Shown in pieces: positions 1-6,150 of a DNA stretch of 9,233 bases; the first letter of the stretch is position 1; every line of letters begins with the position of its first letter. Source of the DNA: Treponema sp. (lineage in GTDB: Bacteria > Spirochaetota > Spirochaetia > Treponematales > Breznakiellaceae). The stretch lies in contig JAITJV010000128.1 in NCBI GenBank assembly GCA_031278755.1, forward strand, positions 1-9,233, read 5' to 3'. The notes under the pieces were generated by a model that was not told where the DNA came from, did not search any database, and worked only from the letters and a program-made list of their open reading frames with translations. Position numbers and translations under genes: made by a program.

Positions 1-1
1 G

Positions 2-973
2 GCGTGGCTCCGCTTTGTCCGCGGCGTCATCGATTCCGAAGATCTTCCCCTTAACGTAAGCAGGGAGATACTGCAACAGAACAAGATTCTCCTCAACATC
101 AAAAACGCTTCGGTCAAAAAGCTCCTTTCGGAATTCAAGGCGCTGGCCGACGGCGCGGTTTCCGGCTCCGACGCGGCAAAGGAAAAATGGGAAAACTTTA
201 TCGGCCAGTACAACCGGCCCCTCAAGGAAGGCCTCTACCAGGATTTTGCCAACAGGGAGGCGATTGAAGAATTGGTGCGTTTCAAGAGCACCGCGGTGGA
301 AGGGTGGACCAGCTTTGCCGGGTACGTTTCCCGCATGAAAAGCGATCAAAAGTACATCTACTATATTTCAGGCGGCGATGAAAAAACCCTCCGGTCGTCG
401 CCGCTTCTGGAAGCGTACCGGGCAGGGGACATAGAAGTCCTCATCATGGACGATGAAATCGACGACATCGTCATTCCTTCCCTGGGCCGTTACCGGAAGC
501 CTCAACCGGAAGGAGTGGAAAGCGCCGACAGTTCCGAATGGGAGATTCGGGCGGTGAACAGGGCCGGGGCGGATGAAGAACTCGGCGAAAAGAAAGACAA
601 GACCGCGGAAAAGAAAGCAAAGCCCGTCATAGACAAAATCAAAAAAGCCCTGGGGGATCGCGTCAAAGACGTAAAACTTTCACGGCGCCTGCATGATTCC
701 CCTTCGTGCATCGTGGCGGACGAAAACGACCCCACGCTTCAGATGGCCCAGATGTTCAAGGCCATGGGCCAGACCGAAATGCCCGACGTCAAACCTATCC
801 TCGAAGTGAACGGCGATCATCCCATCGTCGCAAAACTTAAAGACACGGACGATGAAGAAGTGATCGCCGACACCTCGGGGGTTCTTCTCGATCAGGCCCT
901 TCTTGTAGAAGGAATAAAGCTCAAGGATCCGGCGGACTTTATCAGGCGGCTAAACCGCCTGCTTGCGAAATAG
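2..973 (+). CDS. htpG: Molecular chaperone HtpG (Hsp90 family), C-terminal part
   Basis: This is the 3' part of an Hsp90 chaperone gene. The reading frame is open from base 2 to the TAG at 971-973, about 323 codons, and the ATPase N-domain lies outside the window. The first visible residues, FVRGVIDSEDLPLNVSREIL, are the highly conserved Hsp90 middle-domain segment around the catalytic loop. The rest of the middle domain follows (YIYYISGG, then a segment on protein-folding client contact). The C-terminal dimerisation domain contains VKDVKLSRRLHDSPSCIV, a QMAQMFKAMGQ helix and the closing LDQALLVEGIKLKDPADF stretch, all matching the bacterial HtpG pattern. A charged Lys/Glu-rich segment links the two domains. 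Hsp90 is a cytoplasmic, ATP-driven dimeric folding machine. The 3' end overlaps the convergent ATPase gene by 32 bp. No terminator with a T tract is visible. The identification is very secure; only the 5' truncation is imposed by the window. Confidence 0.97.
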   Translation, partial: AWLRFVRGVIDSEDLPLNVSREILQQNKILLNIKNASVKKLLSEFKALADGAVSGSDAAKEKWENFIGQYNRPLKEGLYQDFANREAIEELVRFKSTAVEGWTSFAGYVSRMKSDQKYIYYISGGDEKTLRSSPLLEAYRAGDIEVLIMDDEIDDIVIPSLGRYRKPQPEGVESADSSEWEIRAVNRAGADEELGEKKDKTAEKKAKPVIDKIKKALGDRVKDVKLSRRLHDSPSCIVADENDPTLQMAQMFKAMGQTEMPDVKPILEVNGDHPIVAKLKDTDDEEVIADTSGVLLDQALLVEGIKLKDPADFIRRLNRLLAK

Positions 974-2996
974 CCGTTTCCGCGGACTTCCCTGCGGCAG
1001 GCAGCCGCGCCGCCCTCATTGCGTTGAAAACCGCGATAAGGGCGACGCCCACATCGCCGAACACTGCGGCCCACATGGTCGCTATGCCGAGCGCGCCGAG
1101 CGTGAGAATAACGGCCTTGACGCCAAGGGCAAAAACAATATTCTGCCATACTATACTGTGAGTTCTCCGCGCAATGCGGAAAGCGGTAACAAGTTTTGAA
1201 GGTTCATCGGTCATAAACACAATGTCCGCCGCTTCTATGGCGGCGTCCGATCCTACGCCGCCCATCGCAACGCCAATGTCGCTGCGCGCCAGCGCGGGGG
1301 CGTCGTTGATCCCGTCTCCGGCAAAGACCAGCTTTCCGCCGGCTTTTTCTCCGGCTTCAAGTTTTTCAAGCTGCTCCACCTTTTGGTGGGGAAGAAGTTC
1401 CGAATATACTTCGTCAAGCCCCAGCTCTCCTCCTATCCTTTCACCGGTGATCCTGTTGTCCCCCGTCAGCATAACGATGCGTTTTATTCCCGACGCCTTT
1501 AATCCCGCAACGGCGGCTTTCGCGTCGTTCCTGGGTTCGTCGGAAACGGCAATGTACCCTGCGTATCTGCCGTCAACGGCAATGTGAACAACTGTGGCGC
1601 CGTCCGCCTTTCCCTTTTCGCCTCTGTCTATGCCTTCCGATTCCAGAAGGCGTTTGTTTCCCGCAAGGACGGTCCTCCCGTCAACAATAACCCGTATTCC
1701 CTTTCCGGCAATTTCCTCATGAGCCGTTATTCGGTTTCTTTCGGGCCGCTTTCCGTATGCGTTCAGTATGGAAAGCGCGATGGGATGGGTTGAATTGCTT
1801 TCGGCGGAAGCCGCAAGGGAAAGAAGATCCTCATTCTTCCAGCCTTCCGCGGGGGCTATTTCAGATACGGTGAAGATTCCCTTTGTAAGCGTTCCGGTTT
1901 TGTCAAAGACAACCGTATCCGCCGCGGTAAGGGCTTCAAGGTAATTTCCCCCTTTCACCAGTATCCCCTGACGCGAAGCGCCGCCTATGCCGCCAAAAAA
2001 ACTCAGCGGAACGGAAATGACAAGCGCGCAGGGGCAGGACACGACAAGGAAAACCAGCGCCCGCCTGAGCCAATCGGCAAAAAGCGCGCCGGGAACAAAA
2101 ATGGGCGGAAGCACCGCAAGCACAACCGCCGCGGCCGCCACGGCAGGCGTATAATACTTTGAGAATTTCGTAATGAAATTTTCAACCGGGGCCTTTCGCG
2201 ATCCTGCGTTTTCCACCAGCGCAAGAATTTTTGAAACGGTGGATTCGCTGAATTCCTTTGTTACCCGTATCTCCAAAAGCCCCGACATGTTGATGGACCC
2301 GGAAAGAACCTCGCCGCCTGGCTCCGCATTACGCGGAAAGGATTCGCCCGTCAGGGCCTGGGTATCCAGAACCGAACAGCCAAGGACCACGACGCCGTCA
2401 AGGGGTATCTTTTCGCCGGGCTTTACCACAATAAGATCGCCGGGCTTCACCGTCTCCGGACCCACCTTCCGCAGCCCGCCGCCCTCCTTAAGGTTGGCAA
2501 AGGGCGGGCGTATGTCCATAAGGGCGCTTATCGAAGACCGCGACCGTTTTACCGCGAGGCGTTGAAAGGCTTCCCCAATCTGGTAAAAAAGCATCACCGC
2601 GACGCCTTCAGGGTACTCGCCTATGGCGAAGGCCCCCAGGGAAGCGGCTGCCATGAGAAAATTCTCGTCAAATATGCGGCCGTGCGCGATATTCCCGGCG
2701 GCTTTAACCAGTACTTTTCCGCCGATCAAAAGATACGCCGCCGCAAACACAAGCAGGGCGAACGGTTCGGGGAAATTAAAGAAAATACCCGCGGCAAAAA
2801 ACACCGCCCCTGTTCCAATGGCCGTCCAAAAAAGAACGGTTTTCGTCTGTACGGGAACCTTTTTCCCCGTTTTCACGCTTCCATGCTCTGTCCCTATAAC
2901 TGAACCATGCTCTGTCCCTATATCAAGCTCTGTCCCCGCAGTTCTGCAGGCGGAGCAACCACAATCAAAATCGTTTCTCTTGTCTTTCACGGTCAT
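942..2996 (-). CDS. Zinc/cadmium/lead-translocating P1B-type ATPase (ZntA/CadA-like)
   Basis: This inner-membrane pump uses ATP to export divalent soft metals. In numbering from the upstream ATG at 3008, the landmarks are: TGES actuator loop at 220-223, the CPC metal-binding motif in a membrane helix at 325-327, the phosphorylated Asp in DKTGT at 369-373, the P1B-specific His-Pro at 408-409, TGDN at 515-518 and GDGINDAP at 565-572. Lys631 and Asp652 in the last two membrane helices are the pair that marks the Zn/Cd/Pb subgroup. There is no HMA metal-binding domain. The short N-terminus has only a CxCxxC cluster (C16, C18, C21), followed by the tandem repeat GTEHGSVI-GTEHGSVK. I prefer the ATG at 2996 because GGAG lies six bases before it and because the direct repeat described for 2989-3116 points to it; in-frame ATGs at 3008 and 3002 are alternatives. 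A tail of about 20 residues after NAMRAAR runs into htpG. The sensor gene lies directly upstream on the same strand. Confidence 0.95.
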   Translation of the reverse strand: MTVKDKRNDFDCGCSACRTAGTELDIGTEHGSVIGTEHGSVKTGKKVPVQTKTVLFWTAIGTGAVFFAAGIFFNFPEPFALLVFAAAYLLIGGKVLVKAAGNIAHGRIFDENFLMAAASLGAFAIGEYPEGVAVMLFYQIGEAFQRLAVKRSRSSISALMDIRPPFANLKEGGGLRKVGPETVKPGDLIVVKPGEKIPLDGVVVLGCSVLDTQALTGESFPRNAEPGGEVLSGSINMSGLLEIRVTKEFSESTVSKILALVENAGSRKAPVENFITKFSKYYTPAVAAAAVVLAVLPPIFVPGALFADWLRRALVFLVVSCPCALVISVPLSFFGGIGGASRQGILVKGGNYLEALTAADTVVFDKTGTLTKGIFTVSEIAPAEGWKNEDLLSLAASAESNSTHPIALSILNAYGKRPERNRITAHEEIAGKGIRVIVDGRTVLAGNKRLLESEGIDRGEKGKADGATVVHIAVDGRYAGYIAVSDEPRNDAKAAVAGLKASGIKRIVMLTGDNRITGERIGGELGLDEVYSELLPHQKVEQLEKLEAGEKAGGKLVFAGDGINDAPALARSDIGVAMGGVGSDAAIEAADIVFMTDEPSKLVTAFRIARRTHSIVWQNIVFALGVKAVILTLGALGIATMWAAVFGDVGVALIAVFNAMRAARLPAAGKSAETAISQAGGLAA
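2881..2938 (-). repeat. Tandem GGGACAGAGC repeat inside the ATPase coding region
   Basis: The 18-mer CCATGCTCTGTCCCTATA occurs twice on the + strand, at 2881-2898 and 2905-2922, with a 24-base period. A third, shorter copy (AAGCTCTGTCCCCG) is at 2925-2938. Because 24 is a multiple of three, the copies stay in frame and encode GTEHGSVI, GTEHGSVK and, more weakly, GTELDI in the cytosolic N-terminus of the pump. The same core occurs outside genes at 3085-3098 and 3610-3625, so this appears to be a spreading short repeat rather than a protein-driven duplication. Confidence 0.85.
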
Positions 2997-3035
2997 CTTC
3001 ATCTCCATACCCGTTTATACCGGAATCTTTTCCAT

Positions 3036-3071
3036 AAACAGTTGAATAATTGTATACTTGTTCAACTGTTT
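3036..3071. promoter_or_regulatory. Second metal-sensor operator, upstream of the ATPase
   Basis: AAACAGTTGAA (3036-3046) and TTCAACTGTTT (3061-3071) form a perfect 11-bp inverted repeat with a 14-base spacer. It shares the core CAGTTGAA with the operator at 3521-3552. SmtB/CadC-type repressors bind AT-rich inverted repeats of this kind. On the minus strand the spacer contains TATACA with TTGGAG 16 bases upstream, so a weak repressible promoter for the pump alone is possible. Binding by the neighbouring sensor is inferred from the shared core sequence. Confidence 0.6.
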
Positions 3072-3084
3072 GCTCCAAAAAAAC

Positions 3085-3098
3085 GCCTCTGTCCCCGG
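3085..3098 (-). repeat. Dispersed GGGGACAGAG repeat copy
   Basis: GCCTCTGTCCCCGG on the + strand shares CTCTGTCCC with the copies at 2881-2938 and 3610-3625. All copies have the same orientation. On the minus strand it is followed by a run of seven T, so together with the weak GCC/GGC pairing it could act as a poor terminator between sensor and pump. Confidence 0.5.
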
Positions 3099-3109
3099 CA
3101 TACATACGG

Positions 3110-3469
3110 TCATCTTTCACACACATGGACCAGCCCCTGGTTAAAAATCATCCCAACATGCTCATCGTCCAGAGAATAGTAGACTACTTTGCCGTTCTTC
3201 CTGTATTTAACCAGCTTGGTCTGACGCAGCGCCCTCAACTGATGGGAAATCGCCGATTTGGTCATTCCCAGAAGGAACGCAATATCGCAAACGCACATTT
3301 CGGAATGCAAAAGAGCGCTGATGATCTTTACCCGGGTTGAATCGCCGAAAACCTTGAAAAGATCCGCCAGGTTAAGAAGGGCTTCTTCTTCCGGCATCTT
3401 TCCCTTTACGCTGTTGACCACTTCCTCATGAATCACCGTACAGTCGTAACGGTCTATATCTTCAATCAA
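3110..3469 (-). CDS. ArsR/SmtB-family metal-sensing transcriptional repressor (CadC/ZiaR-like)
   Basis: This is a winged-helix DNA-binding repressor of 119 residues, the usual family length, that should release its operator when it binds metal. The helix-turn-helix lies around residues 60-85 (VCDIAFLLGMTKSAISHQLRAL). Two metal sites can be read. The alpha3N-type site has the CVC pair C59/C61 and N-terminal C10 and H14 (DCTVIHEE). The alpha5-type site matches the SmtB pattern DxHx10HxxE exactly, with D102, H104, H115 and E118. S. aureus CadC carries both site types, one for Cd/Pb and one for Zn, so zinc, cadmium or lead are the likely inducers. The start is TTG at 3469, supported by GAGGAG at 3477-3482; no nearer ATG fits. 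The gene precedes the pump on the same strand, giving an autoregulated sensor-efflux unit. The family is certain; the exact metal is inferred. Confidence 0.95.
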   Translation of the reverse strand: MIEDIDRYDCTVIHEEVVNSVKGKMPEEEALLNLADLFKVFGDSTRVKIISALLHSEMCVCDIAFLLGMTKSAISHQLRALRQTKLVKYRKNGKVVYYSLDDEHVGMIFNQGLVHVCER

Positions 3470-3520
3470 AGGTTTTCTCCTCTCTTTCCGGATATTTTAT
3501 GAATACCCGGAACATAATAG

Positions 3521-3552
3521 TTGAACAATTGAATATTCTTTCAACTGTTCAA
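3521..3552. promoter_or_regulatory. Primary operator of the metal sensor
   Basis: TTGAACAATTGAA (3521-3533) and TTCAACTGTTCAA (3540-3552) form a 13-bp inverted repeat with one mismatch and a 6-base spacer. It lies just downstream of the predicted -10 box, over the expected transcription start, which is where SmtB/CadC repressors usually bind. Its CAGTTGAA core recurs in the second operator at 3036-3071. Confidence 0.75.
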
Positions 3553-3557
3553 TTATA

Positions 3558-3586
3558 AATATACCGCTTATTTACACGTCGGTCAA
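3558..3586 (-). promoter_or_regulatory. Sigma70-type promoter of the sensor-pump unit
   Basis: On the minus strand TTGACC (3586-3581) and TATATT (3563-3558) are separated by exactly 17 bases. The predicted start of transcription, near 3551, falls in the operator. The leader to the TTG start codon is about 80 bases. Confidence 0.7.
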
Positions 3587-3846
3587 TATAAATTTGCAAA
3601 ATTTTTTTGAAGCTCTGTCCCCCGGACCTTTTTTGGGTATATACTTATACACCGGGATTTGAGTTTGGCAGATAAAGAATTGATCCATTTCTTGCCCGGC
3701 AAACAATTGAGGTTGTTCCAAAACTTCAGAGGACTGACCGGGAAGCGGCCCATTTCCCGGATGTAGCGGAAAACCCGGATTTTGACCGGTATTTCCGGGA
3801 GTTTGTTTTGAACCGGTTGGTTTTGAAATAAGTTCAATTACAATCG
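3587..3846. other. Gene-poor stretch with possible gene debris and one dispersed repeat copy
   Basis: I see no convincing intact gene here. AAGCTCTGTCCCCCGG at 3610-3625 is another member of the dispersed repeat. On the + strand two short open frames join with one frameshift between about 3655 and 3836: the first reads LADKELIHFLPGKQLRLF, the second ends in DFDRYFREFVLNRLVLK followed by TAA at 3834-3836. They may be the tail of a broken gene. On the minus strand a Pro/Gly/Gln-rich frame is also open across much of this stretch but lacks a good start. Neither can be named, so the coding status is unresolved. Confidence 0.3.
3817..3844 (+). promoter_or_regulatory. Candidate promoter of the serine hydrolase gene
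   Basis: TTGGTT at 3817-3822 and TACAAT at 3839-3844 are 16 bases apart and point toward the gene at 3931. The match is modest. Transcription from here would place the two hairpins at 3858-3908 in the 5' leader. Confidence 0.3.
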
Positions 3847-3883
3847 GAATTCCGGAATTCAGCTTTTTCGTAAAAAAGCTGAA
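3847..3883. repeat. Palindrome followed by an 11-bp stem hairpin
   Basis: GAATTCCGGAATTC at 3847-3860 is a perfect 14-bp palindrome. It overlaps a hairpin with arms TTCAGCTTTTT (3858-3868) and AAAAAGCTGAA (3873-3883) and a 4-base loop. Only one of the two structures can form at a time. A bidirectional terminator or a leader structure is possible. Confidence 0.5.
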
Positions 3884-3908
3884 CCCTGGCGTTTTGAAAA
3901 TGTCAGGG
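3884..3908 (+). repeat. Second leader hairpin directly before the serine hydrolase RBS
   Basis: CCCTGGCGTTTT and AAAATGTCAGGG are complementary as RNA if two G-U pairs are allowed, around a very tight centre, so the innermost pairs must open. The structure abuts the preceding hairpin and ends nine bases before the ribosome binding site AAGGGGGG at 3917-3924. Confidence 0.4.
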
Positions 3909-3930
3909 AATATAACAAGGGGGGATTGAA

Positions 3931-5139
3931 ATGGAACAGAACGGTCAAAGCGGTCTTTGTCCCGGACGCCTGCAAAATACGGACGCCTGTTTACAGCGTA
4001 TGGTAGATCAGGGGGAAGCCGCCGGCGTCGGGGGGCTGATTATCCGTCACGGGATAGCGGCATACCGGAAAAGTTTCGGTATGCAGGATATCGAAAACAG
4101 GATACCCATGCAAAACGATTCCATTTACCGGATCTATTCAATGAGCAAAACCTTTACCGTAACGGCCGCGATGACCCTGTACGAAAAAGGCCTCTTCAAA
4201 CTTTCCGACCCCATAGCGGATTTTCTGCCCGCCTTCCGGGAGCTGAAAACCGCCGAAAGCGATGAACGCGGCGCGGTAACAATCGTTCCCGCAAAAGGCC
4301 CCATCACCTTTGAGCATCTTTTTACCATGACGTCAGGCGTACCCTACCCGGGTACGGAAAGTTACAGTGCGCGGATCATGGCGGAAATTCAGGGCAAAGC
4401 CGCCGCCGATGCGGCCAAAGGAAAACACTGGACAAGCGCCCAAATGATAGACGCGGCCGCGACGGCGCCCCTCTGCTTCCATCCGGGGGAACGCTGGCTC
4501 TACGGTTTTTCCCACGACATCCTGGGACGGCTTATCGAGGTCATCTCGGGGAAAAGCCTCGGTGAATATCTTGCCGAAACAATCTTCAAGCCGCTGGGCC
4601 TCAAGGACACAGCCTTTTATGTGCCGCCTGAAAAACAGGCGCGTCTTGCCAAAGTGTACAGCCCTACAGACGCGGGCCTCAAAGAAGTACAGGGCCTCAC
4701 CGCCGATCCCGCCGTAACCCATCCTCCCGCCTTCGAAAGCGGCGGCGGAGGCCTCGCCTCCACGCTGGACGACGTCGGGCGATTCGGCTCCATGCTCCTT
4801 AACGCGGGCAAATTAGACGGGGAACGGATACTTTCACGGAAAACCGTAGAACTCATACGGCGGAACCACGTCCCCGAAGCGTATATCAGGAAATTCGGCT
4901 TTCCCGCAATGGCCGGTTACGGTTATGGACTGGGCGTCAGGACCATGCTCAACACAGCCGGAGCGGGCCTCAACGGATCAGAGGGAGAATGGGCCTGGGA
5001 CGGCATGCTCGGAACCTGGTACTGTATAGATCCTGCCGAAGACCTGACGGCCGTTTTCCTCGTCCAGCGCCTCCCCGGCGGCAACGAAGATCTGCCGAGG
5101 CGTTTCGCCCAGACAGTATACGCGGCAATAGATGACTAG
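3931..5139 (+). CDS. Beta-lactamase-fold serine hydrolase (class C / EstB-like esterase family)
   Basis: This 402-residue protein belongs to the penicillin-binding/beta-lactamase superfamily (PF00144 type), whose members cleave esters, amides or beta-lactams through an acyl-serine. The SxxK motif is S70-M-S-K73 in YRIYSMSKTFT. The tyrosine motif is Y191-G-F-S194, as in esterase-type members rather than the YxN of true class C lactamases. The third motif region is W356-D-G-M-L-G-T, replacing KTG. Other family marks are FEHLFTMTSGVPYPG at 127-141 and FKPLGLKDTAFYVPP at 219-233. There is no signal peptide or lipobox, so it is predicted to be cytoplasmic. That argues against cell-wall or secreted beta-lactamase work and for a small-molecule esterase. 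The ATG at 3931 follows AAGGGGGG with six bases between. The next gene on the same strand begins 158 bases later. The fold assignment is secure; the substrate cannot be told. Confidence 0.92.
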   Translation: MEQNGQSGLCPGRLQNTDACLQRMVDQGEAAGVGGLIIRHGIAAYRKSFGMQDIENRIPMQNDSIYRIYSMSKTFTVTAAMTLYEKGLFKLSDPIADFLPAFRELKTAESDERGAVTIVPAKGPITFEHLFTMTSGVPYPGTESYSARIMAEIQGKAAADAAKGKHWTSAQMIDAAATAPLCFHPGERWLYGFSHDILGRLIEVISGKSLGEYLAETIFKPLGLKDTAFYVPPEKQARLAKVYSPTDAGLKEVQGLTADPAVTHPPAFESGGGGLASTLDDVGRFGSMLLNAGKLDGERILSRKTVELIRRNHVPEAYIRKFGFPAMAGYGYGLGVRTMLNTAGAGLNGSEGEWAWDGMLGTWYCIDPAEDLTAVFLVQRLPGGNEDLPRRFAQTVYAAIDD

Positions 5140-5153
5140 CGGGAATCTTTGGC

Positions 5154-5173
5154 GCCGCCGGACGGACGGCGGC
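5154..5173 (+). terminator. GC-rich hairpin after the serine hydrolase gene
   Basis: GCCGCCG (5154-5160) and CGGCGGC (5167-5173) pair around a 6-base loop, 14 bases after the stop codon. No T tract follows, so it may only stabilise the 3' end or weakly stop transcription. In the rest of the 158-base gap, TTGACA at 5257-5262 has no matching -10 box. Confidence 0.4.
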
Positions 5174-5297
5174 CTCTCAGCATCCGTATGTCCCGAATCG
5201 GTACAGTTCCCGATCAACATCGTAGAGGCGGAAACCCTGTAAAGAGCCAGGAAGAATTGACAGCCCGGACCGGGAAGACACGCGTAAGGAGAAAGGT

Positions 5298-5900
5298 ATG
5301 GATTACAAGACGGAATACCAGCAGATGACAAAAGCCGTCATTGAGGAACACCGGCAGGTGTTTGAAAAACTGGATATGGGGGAGCTTGGGGTTTTTGTTG
5401 AAGCTGTAGCCGGGGCAAAGCGTGTTTTCGTGATGGGCGGCGGACGGGAAGGTATTTCCTGCCGGGGCTTTGCCATGAGGCTGGCCCATCTGGGCAAAGA
5501 AGCCCACTGGATCTGGGACGACACCGCCGTCGCGATGGGTCCGGGAGACCTCTTTGTTGTTTCCGAAGGAAGCGGGGATGTGGGCATGTTCGGCTATGTG
5601 CTGGAAAAGGCCAAACAGAGCGGTGCGCGGATTGCCATAATCACCGGTATGCCGGACGGGGCGCAGGTGAAAAAATATGCCGACATCGTACTCTTTGTGC
5701 ATTCCACCGTTTACCTGGGCAAGGCAGGCGAAGCTCCCGGCAAGCCGAAACAGCATGACGTAGTCCCCACCAGACAACCCATGGGTAATCAGTACGAGCA
5801 GCATCTCTACATGCTGTTGGACGTCATCGTCATATTCGTGATGAAGGAAATGGGTCAAAGTTATCAGGAAATGGAAAACCGGCACCGGAACATAGAATAA
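5298..5900 (+). CDS. SIS-domain sugar-phosphate isomerase, 6-phospho-3-hexuloisomerase-like
   Basis: This 200-residue single SIS-domain protein resembles 6-phospho-3-hexuloisomerase, which converts hexulose 6-phosphate to fructose 6-phosphate in the ribulose monophosphate pathway. Supporting features are the phosphate-binding start RVFVMGGGREGISCRGFAMR (42-61), followed by LAHLGKEAHW, the serine-rich loop SEGSG at 89-93, ARIAIITGMPD at 110-120, PMGNQYEQHLYMLLD at 161-175 and the closing NRHRNIE. That last stretch matches the NRHANLE-type tail of the family. The length fits family members of about 180-200 residues. The usual loop ISGSGET is altered to SEGSGDV, and about 20 extra residues (GKAGEAPGKPKQHDVV) precede the PMG motif. 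AAGGAG at 5286-5291 sets the ATG at 5298. No hexulose-phosphate synthase is in the window, so the substrate may differ; other SIS isomerases of sugar phosphates are the alternative. Confidence 0.85.
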   Translation: MDYKTEYQQMTKAVIEEHRQVFEKLDMGELGVFVEAVAGAKRVFVMGGGREGISCRGFAMRLAHLGKEAHWIWDDTAVAMGPGDLFVVSEGSGDVGMFGYVLEKAKQSGARIAIITGMPDGAQVKKYADIVLFVHSTVYLGKAGEAPGKPKQHDVVPTRQPMGNQYEQHLYMLLDVIVIFVMKEMGQSYQEMENRHRNIE

Positions 5901-6112
5901 CCGGTAACATACCGCGGGGCTTTTCTTTTGAACGGGCCGGCTCCGCATAGGCAACGGTAAAAGACGCCGCGGCCTGCGTACAGGATTCCGCGCGGCGCCG
6001 GCCTGGTAAAGGTTATGGAAGCATGGAAAGATTCGCCGGCCTGTTTCAGGCGCCGCGGACGGGCTTGGAGTCATTGAACGCCCTTCGCCGGCAACACGCC
6101 GGAAGTGAACCA
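5901..6112. other. Intergenic stretch with GC-rich inverted repeats
   Basis: There is no supportable gene between the isomerase and the tRNA promoter. CGCGGCGCC at 5991-5999 is exactly complementary to GGCGCCGCG at 6049-6057, a 9-bp stem around about 49 bases. Inside the right arm, GCCTG-TTT-CAGGC (6039-6051) forms a competing small hairpin. GCCGGCCTG occurs twice (5998-6006 and 6035-6043). The run GGGGCTTTTCTTTTG just after the isomerase stop is T-rich and might end its transcript, but the stem before it is poor. Confidence 0.4.
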
Positions 6113-6142
6113 TTGTCGTCTGTTGAGTGTTTAGAGTATATT
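6113..6142 (+). promoter_or_regulatory. Promoter of the tRNA-Pro gene
   Basis: TTGTCG at 6113-6118 and TATATT at 6137-6142 are 18 bases apart. The predicted transcript would start around 6149, only a base or two before the mature tRNA, a compact arrangement typical of single tRNA genes. Confidence 0.55.
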
Positions 6143-6150
6143 ACACAGAC

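Larger units (their letters stand above)
2989..3116. repeat. 11-bp direct repeats bracketing the sensor-pump junction
   Basis: ACGGTCATCTT is present at 2989-2999 and again at 3106-3116, 117 bases apart. Read on the minus strand, AAGATGACCGT carries the TGA stop of the sensor in one copy and the ATG start of the pump in the other, each within the letters ATGA. The intervening DNA holds a second operator-like inverted repeat and a GGGGACAGAG copy. The simplest inference is that the genes once overlapped by four bases and that an insertion or duplication separated them. Confidence 0.6.

Noticed and set aside
943..961. Hairpin CAGGCGG/CCGCCTG at the end of htpG as a bidirectional terminator
   Set aside because: The stem is good but there is no T tract on either strand, and it lies within coding sequence of both genes.
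2881..2938. Repeat cluster as a CRISPR array
   Set aside because: The units are only 24 bases apart with no spacers of constant size, lie inside a gene, and no cas genes are near.
3583..3837. Minus-strand open frame of 84 codons upstream of the metal sensor
   Set aside because: No family features. It covers the sensor's -35 box and a dispersed repeat copy, and competing frames are open on both strands.
3931..5139. Serine hydrolase as a beta-lactam resistance gene
   Set aside because: The YxN and KTG motifs of class C enzymes are replaced and there is no signal peptide, so an esterase-like role is more likely.
5214..6113. Long minus-strand open frame of about 300 codons opposite the isomerase gene
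   Set aside because: It lies mostly antisense to a clearly conserved SIS-domain gene, has a composition rich in Arg, Pro and His without recognisable motifs, and has no convincing ribosome binding site.
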